A stretch of 64,000 nt of DNA. Origin: Paenibacillus xylanexedens (GTDB taxonomy: Bacteria; Bacillota; Bacilli; Paenibacillales; Paenibacillaceae). The position numbers were made by a program, and so were the translations under genes. Shown piece by piece: positions 35,675-44,657 of the stretch. The notes under the pieces were generated by a model that saw only the letters and a list, made by a program, of their open reading frames with translations, did not search any database and had not been told where the DNA came from. The stretch is from the NCBI RefSeq assembly GCF_017874615.1, contig NZ_JAGIKV010000009.1:62001-126000 (forward strand), in the 5' to 3' direction. How positions within the stretch are numbered: the first letter of the stretch is position 1; each line of letters begins with the position of its first letter.

Positions 35675-35908
35675 TTAGTTACGGACAGGACGGCTGGATA
35701 ACAAATAGTCACTGTCGTTGTCGATCACGGTCATGCTTGTATTACAGCAGGGAAAGACCAGTAATTTCTTTTTGCCTTCGCGAATGAGCACAAGCTCTTT
35801 GGGTTTGAGGGGGAGCAGCACGTTGCTTGCGTGACAGTAGGGACATTGCTGTACATAGATGTCTCCCATCACAATATCGTAAGGCCAGCTGTTCTCAAAC
35901 GGAATCAT
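35675..35908 (-). CDS. small zinc-ribbon-like conserved protein
   Basis: 77 residues. CPYCHASNVLLP and FPCCNTS supply the Cys residues of a possible zinc ribbon; the middle (KPKELVLIREGKKKLLVF) resembles a beta-hairpin. Its ATG overlaps the stop of the upstream yycC-like gene (ATGA), so the two are translationally coupled. No function known to me. Confidence 0.65.
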   Translation of the reverse strand: MIPFENSWPYDIVMGDIYVQQCPYCHASNVLLPLKPKELVLIREGKKKLLVFPCCNTSMTVIDNDSDYLLSSRPVRN

Positions 35909-36075
35909 TCTTGTTCGCCTTCTGGTTCGGAAAGTTTGGAGGCTTCTTGTTTGGCGAGTTCCGCAATCTTCTGCATCAGGATATGTTGGGGCATGTGCAT
36001 CAGGTGCTCCAAAGGTACGCCCAGGGATTCTGCTAATTTGACGGCTGTATCAGCCGATACTTGTAAAGGTTTCAT
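35905..36075 (-). CDS. yycC: YycC-like small protein
   Basis: 56 residues starting at ATG 36075 with GGAGGTAAACGT just before it. The sequence MKPLQVSADTAVKLAESLGV, and then PLEHLMHMPQHILMQKIAEL, fits the YycC family of Bacillus (short helical protein, function unknown) as I remember it. Its stop overlaps the following gene by four bases, so the pair forms a small operon. Confidence 0.6.
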   Translation of the reverse strand: MKPLQVSADTAVKLAESLGVPLEHLMHMPQHILMQKIAELAKQEASKLSEPEGEQE

Positions 36076-36193
36076 ACGTTTACCTCCTGAAGGTTGCTAT
36101 AAGTATTTCTCTAGTATAGAGATATGGCTCACAGAAAACCAGTTTTTAATTCAATCCTAACCATCCAATTTATAGAGAGAGGTGCCTTATTAA

Positions 36194-37993
36194 ATGAAAA
36201 CGCCATTACACCCCGTATGAGATCTGGAGTCCATTTTTAGTGGAGGTTCTTCCTCCGAAACATTTGCTACGTATCTGATTGAACTGGAAGAGGATGTACG
36301 TAAACTGCAACATCTGTTGAACGAAACAGATGCACCGACTTCATTAGAAGAGACGGCTGCATTTGATCCGATTTTGGAACTGCTGCAAAGCTGTTATATC
36401 CGCATATCGGAAGGATCTGCGTTTGTATCCTGCCTCTCATCGCAAAACCAGAAGGACAAAAAGGCAACGCAGCTTCAAGGCGCCATCAGTTCCCTTGGTG
36501 CGATGCTGAACGGCAGCAAATCGAAGTTTGATAATACACTCAGTCAGACATCGGATTCGGTGTGGGACGCTTGGATTGCTCGGGAAGATATCCAGCCGCT
36601 GGCATTTGTACTGAACGAGAGTCGCACGTTGGCTCGTGAGAAGATGTCGCCTGAACTGGAAGGCCTTGCATTGGATCTGGGTGTAGATGGTTACCATGGT
36701 TGGGGCAAATTCTATAACACGATTGTCAGCAAGGTGAACATTCCATTTGAGCAAGATGGGGAAACGGTGATGCTCTCCGCAGGACAGGCTGCCAACAAGC
36801 TGAGCGATAGTGATCGGAATGTACGCGAGACGGTATTCGCAAACTGGGAGCAAGCTTGGACTGATGTCGAAGATTTCTGTGCTGACACGCTGAATCACCT
36901 CGCGGGATTCCGTCTGAAGTTATATGAGAAACGTGGCTGGGATGATATCCTCAAAGAACCTCTGGCCATCAACCGGATGTCACGTCAGACACTGGATACG
37001 ATGTGGGATGTGATTAACGGTGCCAAACCTGCGCTTGTTCAATATCTGGAGCGCAAGGCAGAACTGCTGGGGGTAGTCAAGCTCAGCTGGAGCGACGTAG
37101 ATGCACCTGTAGGTAAATCGAGTGGCAAAATCACTTACGATGATGCAGCCATCAATATTGTTGAACAGTTTGCCAAGTTCAGTCCTAAACTTTCCTCGTT
37201 TGCAGAGATGGCTTTTGAGAAACGCTGGATCGAAGCAGAAGACCGTCCTGGCAAGCGTCCAGGTGGATTCTGTACGTCTTTGCCTCTTAGCAAAGCAACC
37301 CGGATTTTCATGACCTTCTCCGGGACACCATCTAATGTGTCGACTCTTGCGCATGAACTTGGTCATGGATATCATCAACACATTATGGAAGAGTTGCCTG
37401 CATTGAATCAACGTTATGCGATGAATGTGGCTGAGACAGCATCCACGTTTGCTGAACTGATTGTAGCAGATGCCCTGGTGCAGGCGGCAACAGATGAGCA
37501 AGAGAAGCTGGCTTTGCTGGAAGACAAGATACAGCGAAGTGTGGCTTTCTTTATGAACATCCATGCCCGGTTCCTGTTTGAGAATCGTTTCTATGAACAA
37601 CGCAAAAAGGGTCTGGTCAACGCGGATGAATTATCCAAATTAATGGTGGAGGCGCAGCAGGAAGCGTTCTGCGGTGTACTTGCATCAGATCATCCTCATT
37701 TCTGGGCATCCAAGCTGCATTTCTATCTGACAGGTGTGCCATTCTATAACTTCCCATACACGTTTGGTTATATGTTCAGTGCGGGAATCTATGCAAGAGC
37801 GCAGCAGGAAGGTACAGCATTTGCAGATAAATACGATGATTTGTTGCGGGATACTGGGCGTATGACGGTCGAAGAACTTGCTCAGAAACATCTGGGTACG
37901 GACCTGACACAACCGGAATTCTGGCAAAATGCTGCGGACTTGGTTATTGCCGATATTGAGCAGTTTCTGCAGATGACAGCAACCAAAAAATAG
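36194..37993 (+). pseudogene. pepF: M3 oligoendopeptidase (PepF-like) with in-frame TGA at codon 9
   Basis: The natural start is ATG 36194: the translation KTPLHPV-stop-DLESIFSGGSS shows TGA (36218-36220) exactly where the family has the Trp of the conserved WDL..IF.GGS motif, so TGG became TGA. The rest, about 590 codons, is intact with the zinc site HELGHGYHQH and downstream ETAST. Restart without the first ~40 residues (TTG 36317) has no ribosome-binding site. Either the gene is freshly inactivated, the stop is read through, or the base is a sequencing error. The intact enzyme would cut 6- to 17-residue peptides in the cytoplasm. Confidence 0.75.
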
Positions 37994-38021
37994 GTTGAAT
38001 AGAATAGGTTGAATATATATG

Positions 38022-38070
38022 AAAAGGCTGCAATTCCGTGTTAACAGACACAGGATTGCAGCCTTTTTTT
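38022..38070 (+). terminator. terminator after pepF
   Basis: AAAAGGCTGCAAT (38022-38034) pairs with ATTGCAGCCTTTT, then further T's. Confidence 0.88.
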
Positions 38071-38281
38071 GTACAGAATCCTCACTTTTGATTCTCAAAG
38101 ATTTTGTCGTAATTAAGTGAAAAAGCTCAGTTTAAGGGAGTAGAATGGCAATTAATTGTGCAAATCATAGTTAGAAATACCCAACTTTGCCGTTGTTTGT
38201 TGAATCAGCACATATGATGTCATATAATGAGTCGTAAGTCCTTGATGTATAGGACTATAAGCATATAAGGAGAGTGTTAAT

Positions 38282-38692
38282 ATGAAAATTGATGAGCTTT
38301 CATTAGCGAGGCAGTTGGATCTGGTGTTCAAAGAACTTGATAATGAGTTATCTGGGTTAGATTCAGGAGTAGTTTTTGTGCAAATACGAAACAACGTAAT
38401 TGGGAAATTCGGTATTCGACATAATCCGATAGCTGGACGAGATGGGCAGATGGATGTGGAGGAAGGGGGGCTAAACGAAACCCAGAGAACTTCTTTCCGG
38501 GCAATGGCACTCGAGACGTTGAAATTCAAACGCAATTGGACACATGGCGAAATATCGTACGACTTCACAGTAAGACAAGGTATGATTTTGGTAGATGCAA
38601 CAATGGAGTCTAATTACAATATGGCGAGCCTGATGATTCGTTACCCTAGAACCAATACATACAAGGATTCAGATATGGAGTCGACCTCATAA
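38282..38692 (+). CDS. hypothetical protein
   Basis: 136 residues from ATG 38282 with AAGGAGAG upstream. Soluble, mixed alpha/beta; the segment LDSGVVFVQIRNNVIGKFGI, and then GEISYDFTVRQGMILVDATM, suggests a small beta-sheet domain. No signal peptide and no motif I recognise; probably a lineage-specific conserved protein. A terminator follows, so it is a single-gene unit. Confidence 0.65.
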   Translation: MKIDELSLARQLDLVFKELDNELSGLDSGVVFVQIRNNVIGKFGIRHNPIAGRDGQMDVEEGGLNETQRTSFRAMALETLKFKRNWTHGEISYDFTVRQGMILVDATMESNYNMASLMIRYPRTNTYKDSDMESTS

Positions 38693-38708
38693 ATTAGTTG
38701 CACAAGAG

Positions 38709-38739
38709 AAAGCGGCACTTCCGAAGAAGGCCGCTTTTA
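38709..38739 (+). terminator. terminator after 38282 gene
   Basis: AAAGCGGC (38709-38716) pairs with GCCGCTTTT (38730-38738) around a loop that itself contains TTC/GAA. Confidence 0.75.
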
Positions 38740-38778
38740 CTTTTGGATTCTGCTTAGGCTCAAGCAATAATTACGAGC

Positions 38779-39012
38779 TTACGAACGACCCGATAATTGC
38801 TGCTCAGCGATTTGCACCAGACGTTTAGTAATGTATCCACCCAGAGAACCTGTCTCACGGGAAGTATAGTTACCGTAGTAACCATCTTGTGGAATAGTTA
38901 CACCCAGCTCTTGAGCAGCTTCCATTTTCAATTGTTGCAATGCTGCTGTTGCTTGGGGAACGACCAGGTTGTTGGAGCGGCTACCGCTACCTTGGTTTTG
39001 ACTTCCGTACAT
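38779..39012 (-). CDS. small acid-soluble spore protein, alpha/beta type
   Basis: 77 residues from ATG 39012 with a perfect AAGGAGGTGA before it; the open frame upstream is not part of the protein. Contains the two family signatures: LQQLKMEAAQELGV (with the GPR protease cleavage site around the Glu) and SRETGSLGGYITKRLVQIAEQ. It coats and protects DNA in the dormant spore. Nearly the same protein is encoded at 42211 on the other strand. Confidence 0.93.
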   Translation of the reverse strand: MYGSQNQGSGSRSNNLVVPQATAALQQLKMEAAQELGVTIPQDGYYGNYTSRETGSLGGYITKRLVQIAEQQLSGRS

Positions 39013-39217
39013 ATGTGTCACCTCCTTATGGGTTGGTGATGTTAGTATGGTTAGAGAATAAGGAAATATACATGATATGGCGTAAGGGAAAATATGGATA
39101 ACTATCAGTGCACAGGACACATAAAAAAGCCGACCCAATGCGGGTCGACAAGTTGTATTTGGATATCAAAATATATGGTGATTTGCGTAAAAGCAAAATA
39201 GAGGATGATCAGCTCGC

Positions 39218-40192
39218 TTAGTCTGTAGGAGGTATAACCTCAATACGTGTAAATAACTCAACAGGCTGTTCTGGTTCCAAGCGAATCAACCCGGTTTGTT
39301 CATCCGATAAAGCCAAATTAGGTGCATCCGGGAGCCAAGTGTACGGTTCAATGCACAAGAACTGATCGGATTCACCTTTGGTAAAAAGAACCCAATGTTT
39401 GAAAAATGCTTCATCTGCTGAATATTTCAATGTATATCCATCTTGCCTGCGTAAGTAAGCCGTAGCCGGTTCACCTTCGGTAGCTTTCAACAGGGTATCC
39501 CAGTTACGTCCCTGCATATTGATGCCTTCGTTAAGAGCAGACCATTCACCCAGAGATTCCAGTTCACCTGTCGGTAGTTGTTCTTCATTCTGTCCGTATA
39601 TTCCGGAAACAGGCAGTTGCAGTGTCCAGTCGGCAGGTTTGCCGTCTAACAAAAACCATGTATGATATCCCATCCCAAAAGGAGCAGGCATTGAGCTCAG
39701 ATTGGTGACTCGCAGACGCTGGCTAAATACAGCGTTATGCAGACTGAACGTCATCTCAAGTTTCAGGGGAATCGGGAATTGAGCCATCCAATGCTCTTCA
39801 TTTTCGGTCAGTAATTCAGTCGTAATTGCACAGCCGTCTTCATCTTCCTCAATGTCACTGACACACCAGGATTGGGTACGGTGGAGACCGTGAATATGGT
39901 TGTCATTCGCCGTGTTCTGATCAAACTGGTAACGAACGCCTTCATATTCGAATTGTCCACGATGAATGCGCCCTGGTGGAATCAGGAGAGGAACGCCAAA
40001 ATGGTACGGCTTCTGCAGATAAAAGGCAAGATCGTCTTCATCCGGACGGCGGACGACATCTCTGTCCTGCACTAAATCGCGAATAGAAATAATATTATTT
40101 CCAAGACGCGGCAGCAGGGTGATTTCCAATTCACGGCTATGTAGGATATACGTGTCGTAACCATTCCATTGGCCTTTGGTCACTTGTTTCAT
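39218..40192 (-). CDS. aldose 1-epimerase family protein
   Basis: 324 residues from ATG 40192, preceded by AAAGGAG. Beta-rich galactose-mutarotase-like fold: LPRLGNNIISIRDL at the start, then FHYGVPLLIPPGRI-type text (HFGVPLLIPPGRIHRGQF), NDNHIHGLHRTQSW with candidate catalytic His residues, PFGMGYHTWFLLDG, and CIEPYTWLPDAPN with the catalytic Glu. Substrate not determinable; could be GalM or a glucose-6-phosphate 1-epimerase-like enzyme. Co-directional with a small gene upstream that overlaps by four bases. Confidence 0.82.
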   Translation of the reverse strand: MKQVTKGQWNGYDTYILHSRELEITLLPRLGNNIISIRDLVQDRDVVRRPDEDDLAFYLQKPYHFGVPLLIPPGRIHRGQFEYEGVRYQFDQNTANDNHIHGLHRTQSWCVSDIEEDEDGCAITTELLTENEEHWMAQFPIPLKLEMTFSLHNAVFSQRLRVTNLSSMPAPFGMGYHTWFLLDGKPADWTLQLPVSGIYGQNEEQLPTGELESLGEWSALNEGINMQGRNWDTLLKATEGEPATAYLRRQDGYTLKYSADEAFFKHWVLFTKGESDQFLCIEPYTWLPDAPNLALSDEQTGLIRLEPEQPVELFTRIEVIPPTD

Positions 40193-40368
40193 ATCGATGC
40201 TCCTTTTCCCACTTGAAATCTGTCTGCAAGCAGTTGTGATGAAGCTACTGCTGCAGGCGTGTCGTTGTGTACATGCCAGCGATTTCCTGCGCTATTTCGT
40301 GTGAAGCAGGCAACAGGATAAGCAATTCCATCATAACAGATTTTGATGTCTCGGGTAAAAAAGTTCAA
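40189..40368 (-). CDS. small hypothetical protein coupled to the epimerase
   Basis: Reads FFTRDIKICYDGIAYPVACF, then RWHVHNDTPAAVASSQLLAD, ending KGASI. Its TGA overlaps the epimerase ATG (ATGA), which speaks for real coupling. The start is unsure: TTG 40368 gives 59 residues; the ATG at 40419 would place the N-terminus over the trpS promoter at 40375-40403 and lacks a Shine-Dalgarno. Function unknown. Confidence 0.45.
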   Translation of the reverse strand: MNFFTRDIKICYDGIAYPVACFTRNSAGNRWHVHNDTPAAVASSQLLADRFQVGKGASI

Positions 40369-40374
40369 CTCATT

Positions 40375-40403
40375 TTGACATTCACGCCTGTGCGCATTAA
40401 GAT
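40375..40403 (+). promoter_or_regulatory. sigma-A promoter for the trpS T-box transcript
   Basis: TTGACA (40375-40380), 17-base spacer, TAAGAT (40398-40403). The spacing is ideal and the transcript would begin near 40410, just before the T-box stem I. Confidence 0.75.
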
Positions 40404-40431
40404 GGAACTCTAAAAGCATTTATTAGAATTG

Positions 40432-40727
40432 AATGACATGAAATCGATGACAGGGATAAGTAGGCCAAGAGAATCCTCTTCAGAAAGCCGGTGGTTGATG
40501 CGAACCGGTGTGAGCTCTTTACCGAATGGACCCTTGAGTGTAGGTTTGAACAGGTTAAGCCAGAGATGGGCTTGCCCCACTAGAGTCTGCCGTATAATCC
40601 ACGTTACGGAACAATGAAGGCATTTCTTCGGCTTGACTTGATTCAGGGTCAGGAGCAATCGAAGAAAAGCGAATAAGGGTGGCACCACGGTCTCACGTCC
40701 CTTGCGGATGTGGGGCCTTTTTGCGTT
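40432..40727 (+). promoter_or_regulatory. tryptophan T-box riboswitch
   Basis: A leader of about 300 bases before trpS. The T-box AGGGTGGCACCACGG (40676-40690) is canonical. Stem I begins near GACAGGGATAAGTAGG and ends with the specifier loop, in which GAATGGACC gives codon TGG (40527-40529), tryptophan. The terminator is GGTCTCACGTCC (40689-40700) with GGATGTGGGGCC (40706-40717) and five T's, overlapping the T-box end as required. Uncharged tRNA-Trp should stabilise the antiterminator and switch on trpS. Confidence 0.92.
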
Positions 40728-40781
40728 CGCAGAGAATGGCAGGAGTTTTTTTTATATACAATCAGGGAGGCGTTATGTGTA

Positions 40782-41774
40782 ATGAAAACAGTACTTTCAG
40801 GTATTCAGCCAAGCGGTAAGCTCACATTGGGCAACTATATTGGTGCAATCAAAAATTTTGTAAAACTCCAGCATGACTATCAATGTCATTTCATGGTGGT
40901 TGATCTGCATGCTATCACCGTGGCTCAGGAGCCAGCCGCATTGCGTGAACAGTCTGAAGCGGTAGCCGCACTGTTTATTGCAGCAGGTATTGATCCGTCG
41001 AAATCTAACGTATTTCTGCAATCCCATGTACCGCAGCACGCGGAATTGGGCTGGTTGATGACAACGCTGACCTCCATGGGTGAGCTTGAACGCATGACTC
41101 AGTTTAAGGATAAATCATCCGGTAAAGATTCCGTTGGTGCCGGACTGTTTGTGTATCCATCATTAATGGCGGCTGATATTTTGTTATACAATGCTGACCT
41201 TGTACCCGTAGGTGAGGACCAGAAGCAGCATCTGGAACTGACACGTGATCTGGCAGGACGTTTTAACCACCGTTATGGGGAGTACTTCACCATCCCAGAT
41301 CCGTATATTCCGCAGGTGGGTGCTCGGGTAATGTCACTTGATGATGCCTCTTCGAAGATGAGCAAAAGTAACCCTAATGCTGGCAGCTATATTGCCCTGC
41401 TGGATCCGCCGGATGTGATTCGCAAAAAAATCAGCCGTGCCACTACAGATTCGGGACGTGAAGTTGTATATGATCCGGCAAACAAACCGGAAGTTAGCAA
41501 TCTGATGAGTATCTATGCTGAATGTGCAGGTATGACGCTTAAGGAAGTAGCTGAGCGTTATGAAGGCAAGATGTACGGTCCGTTCAAAAAGGAACTGGCT
41601 GAAGTGGTTGTATCTGTGATTGAACCGCTCCAACAACGATATAATGAGATTCGTGAGTCTGGCGAATTGGCGGATGTTCTGGATACGTCAGCCCGCCGTG
41701 CAGAAGAAGTTGCTGCTCAAACGTTGGATGCAGTGAAAGAACGTATGGGATTTGTTCCGAGACGTAAACAGTAG
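40782..41774 (+). CDS. trpS: tryptophanyl-tRNA synthetase
   Basis: 330 residues from ATG 40782; GGGAGG at 40765-40770 (11 bases away); upstream codons belong to the leader. Class I synthetase: SGIQPSGKLTLGNYIGAIKN holds the HIGH-equivalent, LVPVGEDQKQHLELTRD binds Trp and ATP, and SSKMSKSNPNA is the KMSKS loop. Charges tRNA-Trp. Controlled by the T-box just upstream. Confidence 0.96.
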   Translation: MKTVLSGIQPSGKLTLGNYIGAIKNFVKLQHDYQCHFMVVDLHAITVAQEPAALREQSEAVAALFIAAGIDPSKSNVFLQSHVPQHAELGWLMTTLTSMGELERMTQFKDKSSGKDSVGAGLFVYPSLMAADILLYNADLVPVGEDQKQHLELTRDLAGRFNHRYGEYFTIPDPYIPQVGARVMSLDDASSKMSKSNPNAGSYIALLDPPDVIRKKISRATTDSGREVVYDPANKPEVSNLMSIYAECAGMTLKEVAERYEGKMYGPFKKELAEVVVSVIEPLQQRYNEIRESGELADVLDTSARRAEEVAAQTLDAVKERMGFVPRRKQ

Positions 41775-41818
41775 TCCTGAACAAAGATCTTCATTTCACG
41801 CAATGAATAGTTAACATG

Positions 41819-41857
41819 AATAAAGAGGAGCCCTATCGAAGGACTCCTCTTTATTTG
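41819..41857. terminator. terminator after trpS
   Basis: AATAAAGAGGAG (41819-41830) pairs with CTCCTCTTTATT (41844-41855); symmetric A/T flanks allow use in both directions. Confidence 0.85.
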
Positions 41858-41889
41858 TGCGTTCATTATTGAACTATCAAATGACCTAA

Positions 41890-42090
41890 TCAAGAAGTGG
41901 GCTCTGAAGCAGCCGAGCGAACTTCCTGACGTTCTTTTTTGGCGCGAATTACAAATCCCCAGCCAATGTTGGCAATGGACAGGACAAACAGTAGTGCAGC
42001 AAACCAACCGGAGTAAGAGATCATAATTGCTGAAACCGTTAACAAGATAATCGAAGAAAATGCGAACCATAAAGACAAGCCTTTACTCAT
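41890..42090 (-). CDS. small two-helix membrane protein
   Basis: 66 residues from ATG 42090 with GGAGG nine bases before it. Two hydrophobic helices (LWFAFSSIILLTVSAIMISY and WFAALLFVLSIANIGWGFVI) and a charged C-terminal tail (RAKKERQEVRS). It may belong to DUF5325 or a related small Bacillales membrane family; not certain. Function unknown. Confidence 0.65.
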   Translation of the reverse strand: MSKGLSLWFAFSSIILLTVSAIMISYSGWFAALLFVLSIANIGWGFVIRAKKERQEVRSAASEPTS

Positions 42091-42210
42091 TGGGAAAAAC
42101 CTCCATCTACAAATTTAGTAAAACTCCGTATAACCTGTAGCCTACGAGCCATAATAATCTTGCAAGCTTGCAATTACATTACAGACACAGATTGAAGGGA
42201 GATTATAAAT

Positions 42211-42429
42211 ATGGCTCAAGGATCTCGTTCTAACAACTTGGTGGTACCTCAGGCAAATTCAGCACTGCAACAATTGAAAATCGAGGCTGCACAGGAACTG
42301 GGTGTAACTATCCCACAAGACGGTTACTATGGTAACTACACTTCCCGTGAAACAGGATCTTTGGGTGGATATATCACCAAACGTCTGGTACAAATCGCTG
42401 AGCAGTCTCTGGCTGGGTCTGGCAAATAA
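42211..42429 (+). CDS. small acid-soluble spore protein, alpha/beta type
   Basis: 72 residues from ATG 42211, GGGAG nine bases upstream. Differs from the 38779 protein mainly at the ends; the core SRSNNLVVPQANSALQQLKI, and EAAQELGVTIPQDGYYGNY with SRETGSLGGYITKRLVQ, is shared, so this is a second gene of the multigene SASP family. DNA-binding in the spore core and degraded by GPR on germination. Normally transcribed by sigma-G; I did not identify that promoter. Confidence 0.93.
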   Translation: MAQGSRSNNLVVPQANSALQQLKIEAAQELGVTIPQDGYYGNYTSRETGSLGGYITKRLVQIAEQSLAGSGK

Positions 42430-42465
42430 TTTATTTTAACCAACAGCAACAAAACAGGATAAACA

Positions 42466-42498
42466 GAAAGCCCGGAGCGGAAACGCTCCGGGCTTTCT
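42466..42498. terminator. terminator after SASP gene
   Basis: GAAAGCCCGGAGCG (42466-42479) and CGCTCCGGGCTTTC (42484-42497) form a perfect 14-bp stem with a GAAA tetraloop. Confidence 0.88.
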
Positions 42499-42545
42499 CG
42501 CGTATCAGTTCCTATGTCTGATTGTGCCTTGCCATGCTCACTTCG

Positions 42546-43526
42546 TCAAGGGCGTGCAGATAAAAGTTTTTTATCCATTTTCTCATCGCTTAACCAGCCT
42601 ACATAAGTATCAATCGTTTCAAAATTCCGATCCATCACAATCACAGCGACAAATGGATATTGTTTCCGGTGTCGATAACGTACATCCGCCCAGCGGACCT
42701 TGTAACCGGCAGGCAGTTCTTCAACCTCTGCCACCGCATAGGAGGTGAAATAGAGGAAGGCACTGACTTCCGGTGATTTGCGTGAAGCAGCAACGGCCGC
42801 ATGAGTAGAAGACGAGGCGTGCAGACTCCATACCAGATTAGAACCATCCATTTTACCGATCACATAACTGCCGTCCTCAACTCGTTTAACCACATGCCAG
42901 CGGTTCCAGGATATCGTTGGAATGACGATGTATCTTGCCTGCTCTGGGCTGTTGTCGAGACGTCTGACTTTTCTGACCGCTTGTGCACGAGCAATCGTTC
43001 GCCATATATAATATAAACCGGTCAAACTATACAACGTAACGAAGAGTGGAGCAGGGGCGATCAGATCAAAGGCCCATAACAGGATAGCTATGACATGTGT
43101 AGTGAATAGAAACGGATCAAAAATATGAATGATGTTCCAGGCAATCCAGCGTTCCGTAAAAGGCCGGGCGGCTTGGGTTCCATAGGTGTTGAACAGATCA
43201 GTGAATACGTGAACGCCTACGGCCACAGCGGTCCAGGTGGCAACGTGTCCAATAGGAACACCAGGGAATATCAGTGCAATGACGCCGGTGATGAGCAAAA
43301 CCCATAACAGGAGAAATGGCAGAGAGTGTGACAAACCCCGATGATTCCGAATGTAAAGCGAATTGCTTTTGAGACGTAACGCAGTATCAATGTCAGGGGC
43401 CTGGGAACCGGCGATCGTGCCAACCATTACCGCAGCTGCAAGCATGGGACTCGCCGCGACGACAGGATCGACATAAGCCAGACCGGCTAGACCAATCCCC
43501 ATGACAAAATGTGTAGAGGTATCCAT
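42546..43526 (-). CDS. yfhP: YfhP-like membrane metal-dependent hydrolase (DUF457)
   Basis: 326 residues from ATG 43526, AAAGGAG upstream. DUF457/YdjM core: MDTSTHFVMGIGLAGLAYVD, GSQAPDIDTALRLK, NHRGLSHSLPFLLLW and GVHVFTDLFNTYGTQ supply His and Asp residues for metal binding between four membrane helices. After the membrane part follows a ~150-residue soluble C-terminal domain, as in B. subtilis YfhP. Biochemical role unknown. Confidence 0.82.
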   Translation of the reverse strand: MDTSTHFVMGIGLAGLAYVDPVVAASPMLAAAVMVGTIAGSQAPDIDTALRLKSNSLYIRNHRGLSHSLPFLLLWVLLITGVIALIFPGVPIGHVATWTAVAVGVHVFTDLFNTYGTQAARPFTERWIAWNIIHIFDPFLFTTHVIAILLWAFDLIAPAPLFVTLYSLTGLYYIWRTIARAQAVRKVRRLDNSPEQARYIVIPTISWNRWHVVKRVEDGSYVIGKMDGSNLVWSLHASSSTHAAVAASRKSPEVSAFLYFTSYAVAEVEELPAGYKVRWADVRYRHRKQYPFVAVIVMDRNFETIDTYVGWLSDEKMDKKLLSARP

Positions 43527-43970
43527 AAACGTCTCCTTTGTGTGGTGTATCGTTCTAAGACTTCTAAGGCAATTACTTCTCTATCTAGGTGATACCCATA
43601 TATAGTGTATAATATCCGTTTGTCAGGATGCAAAACATCCCTAATTTCAAAGTTATGACAATTTCCTGTGACATACCCAATAAATGTACGTATTTTGTCA
43701 AACTATTTTGGCAGTTCCTATGATAAACTTTATATCGGATACAGTGAGAAAAATCGGCAGAGAACGTACGATACTATTCGAATGATATACAACGCTAAAA
43801 TAATTTATGGGCATTGTTCCTTTAAACCGTTACAATAATATAGAATCTCATAAAAAGTAGGTTTCTTTGAATACATATGTCACAGTAGATGGATGAAACG
43901 AAACAAACGTGATTTTGGGTACACATATGTATGCGTATTCATAAGAGAAGATACAGAAGGGACGAGGAAG
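43527..43970. promoter_or_regulatory. divergent region between yfhP and the Sco gene
   Basis: 444 bases without a gene. GTGTATAATATCC (about 43607-43619) contains a TATAAT -10-like box, and GGATGcaaaaCATCC (about 43627-43641) is a small hairpin. An upstream in-frame extension of the Sco frame is not coding by its lack of a ribosome-binding site. Confidence 0.4.
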
Positions 43971-44582
43971 ATGCTGAAAAAGTACAAATGGACATGGATG
44001 CTGCTCGGGCTCGCACTGATAATGGCTGTGTATCTGATGTGGGGCACTGTATTTGCCAGTAAGGAAAAATTACCCGAAATCCGGGAAATCCAATCCTTTT
44101 CCATGGAAAATGTAGATGGCAGTACGGTATCACTGGAGGATACCCAAGGGAAAGTCCGTTTGTTCTACTTTTATTTCACCAGTTGTCCGGATGTCTGCCC
44201 GATTACGACGTTTACGTTATCCCAGGTGCAGGATCTGTTGAAAGAAGACGACACCTTCGGTAAAGATGTCTCGTTTGTATCCATTTCATTCGACCCCAAA
44301 GTCGACACAAGAGAGAAGATTAAGACGTTCGCGGACCGCTTCCATGCGGATTATTCGGGATGGTACTTCTTGCGAGGGGATATGGACAAAACAAAACAGT
44401 TCGCCAGAGATTCATTTCAAATCCTGATCGATGGGGAGAGTAAGGACGATTTTGCCCATATGAACATGATCGGGCTGGTGGATGAGAACAACCAGCTGCG
44501 CAAGGTATATAACGCATTTAATACAGAGGACGTTGTGCCAGCTGTCATTGCTGAGGATATTCGCAATCTGATTAAGGAATAA
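43971..44582 (+). CDS. Sco1/SenC-family copper chaperone (thioredoxin fold)
   Basis: 203 residues from ATG 43971 with AGGG nine bases upstream. An N-terminal membrane anchor (WMLLGLALIMAVYLMWGTVF) places the domain outside. FYFYFTSCPDVCPITTFTLS has the copper-binding CxxxC, and the third ligand is likely His in DDFAHMNMIGL. Sco proteins (YpmQ in B. subtilis) deliver Cu to the CuA centre of cytochrome c oxidase. ctaA, another oxidase biogenesis gene, lies at the end of this window. Confidence 0.88.
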   Translation: MLKKYKWTWMLLGLALIMAVYLMWGTVFASKEKLPEIREIQSFSMENVDGSTVSLEDTQGKVRLFYFYFTSCPDVCPITTFTLSQVQDLLKEDDTFGKDVSFVSISFDPKVDTREKIKTFADRFHADYSGWYFLRGDMDKTKQFARDSFQILIDGESKDDFAHMNMIGLVDENNQLRKVYNAFNTEDVVPAVIAEDIRNLIKE

Positions 44583-44602
44583 TCATCTGATACTCATATT
44601 GT

Positions 44603-44647
44603 AAAGGCTGCCTTTAGGTTGGATATCAACCCAAAGGCAGCCCTTTG
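44603..44647. terminator. terminator after Sco gene
   Basis: AAAGGCTGCCTTTAGGTT (44603-44620) pairs with the opposing arm AACCCAAAGGCAGCCCTTT with one bulge on each side; usable from both strands. Confidence 0.85.
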
Positions 44648-44657
44648 GTATTTCATT

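Noticed and set aside
36218..36220. TGA as selenocysteine codon in the M3 peptidase
   Set aside because: The family has Trp at this place, far from the active site, and no SECIS-like hairpin is evident after it.
43893..43970. N-terminal extension of the Sco protein
   Set aside because: No ribosome-binding site at the upstream ATG, and the membrane anchor begins naturally at ATG 43971.
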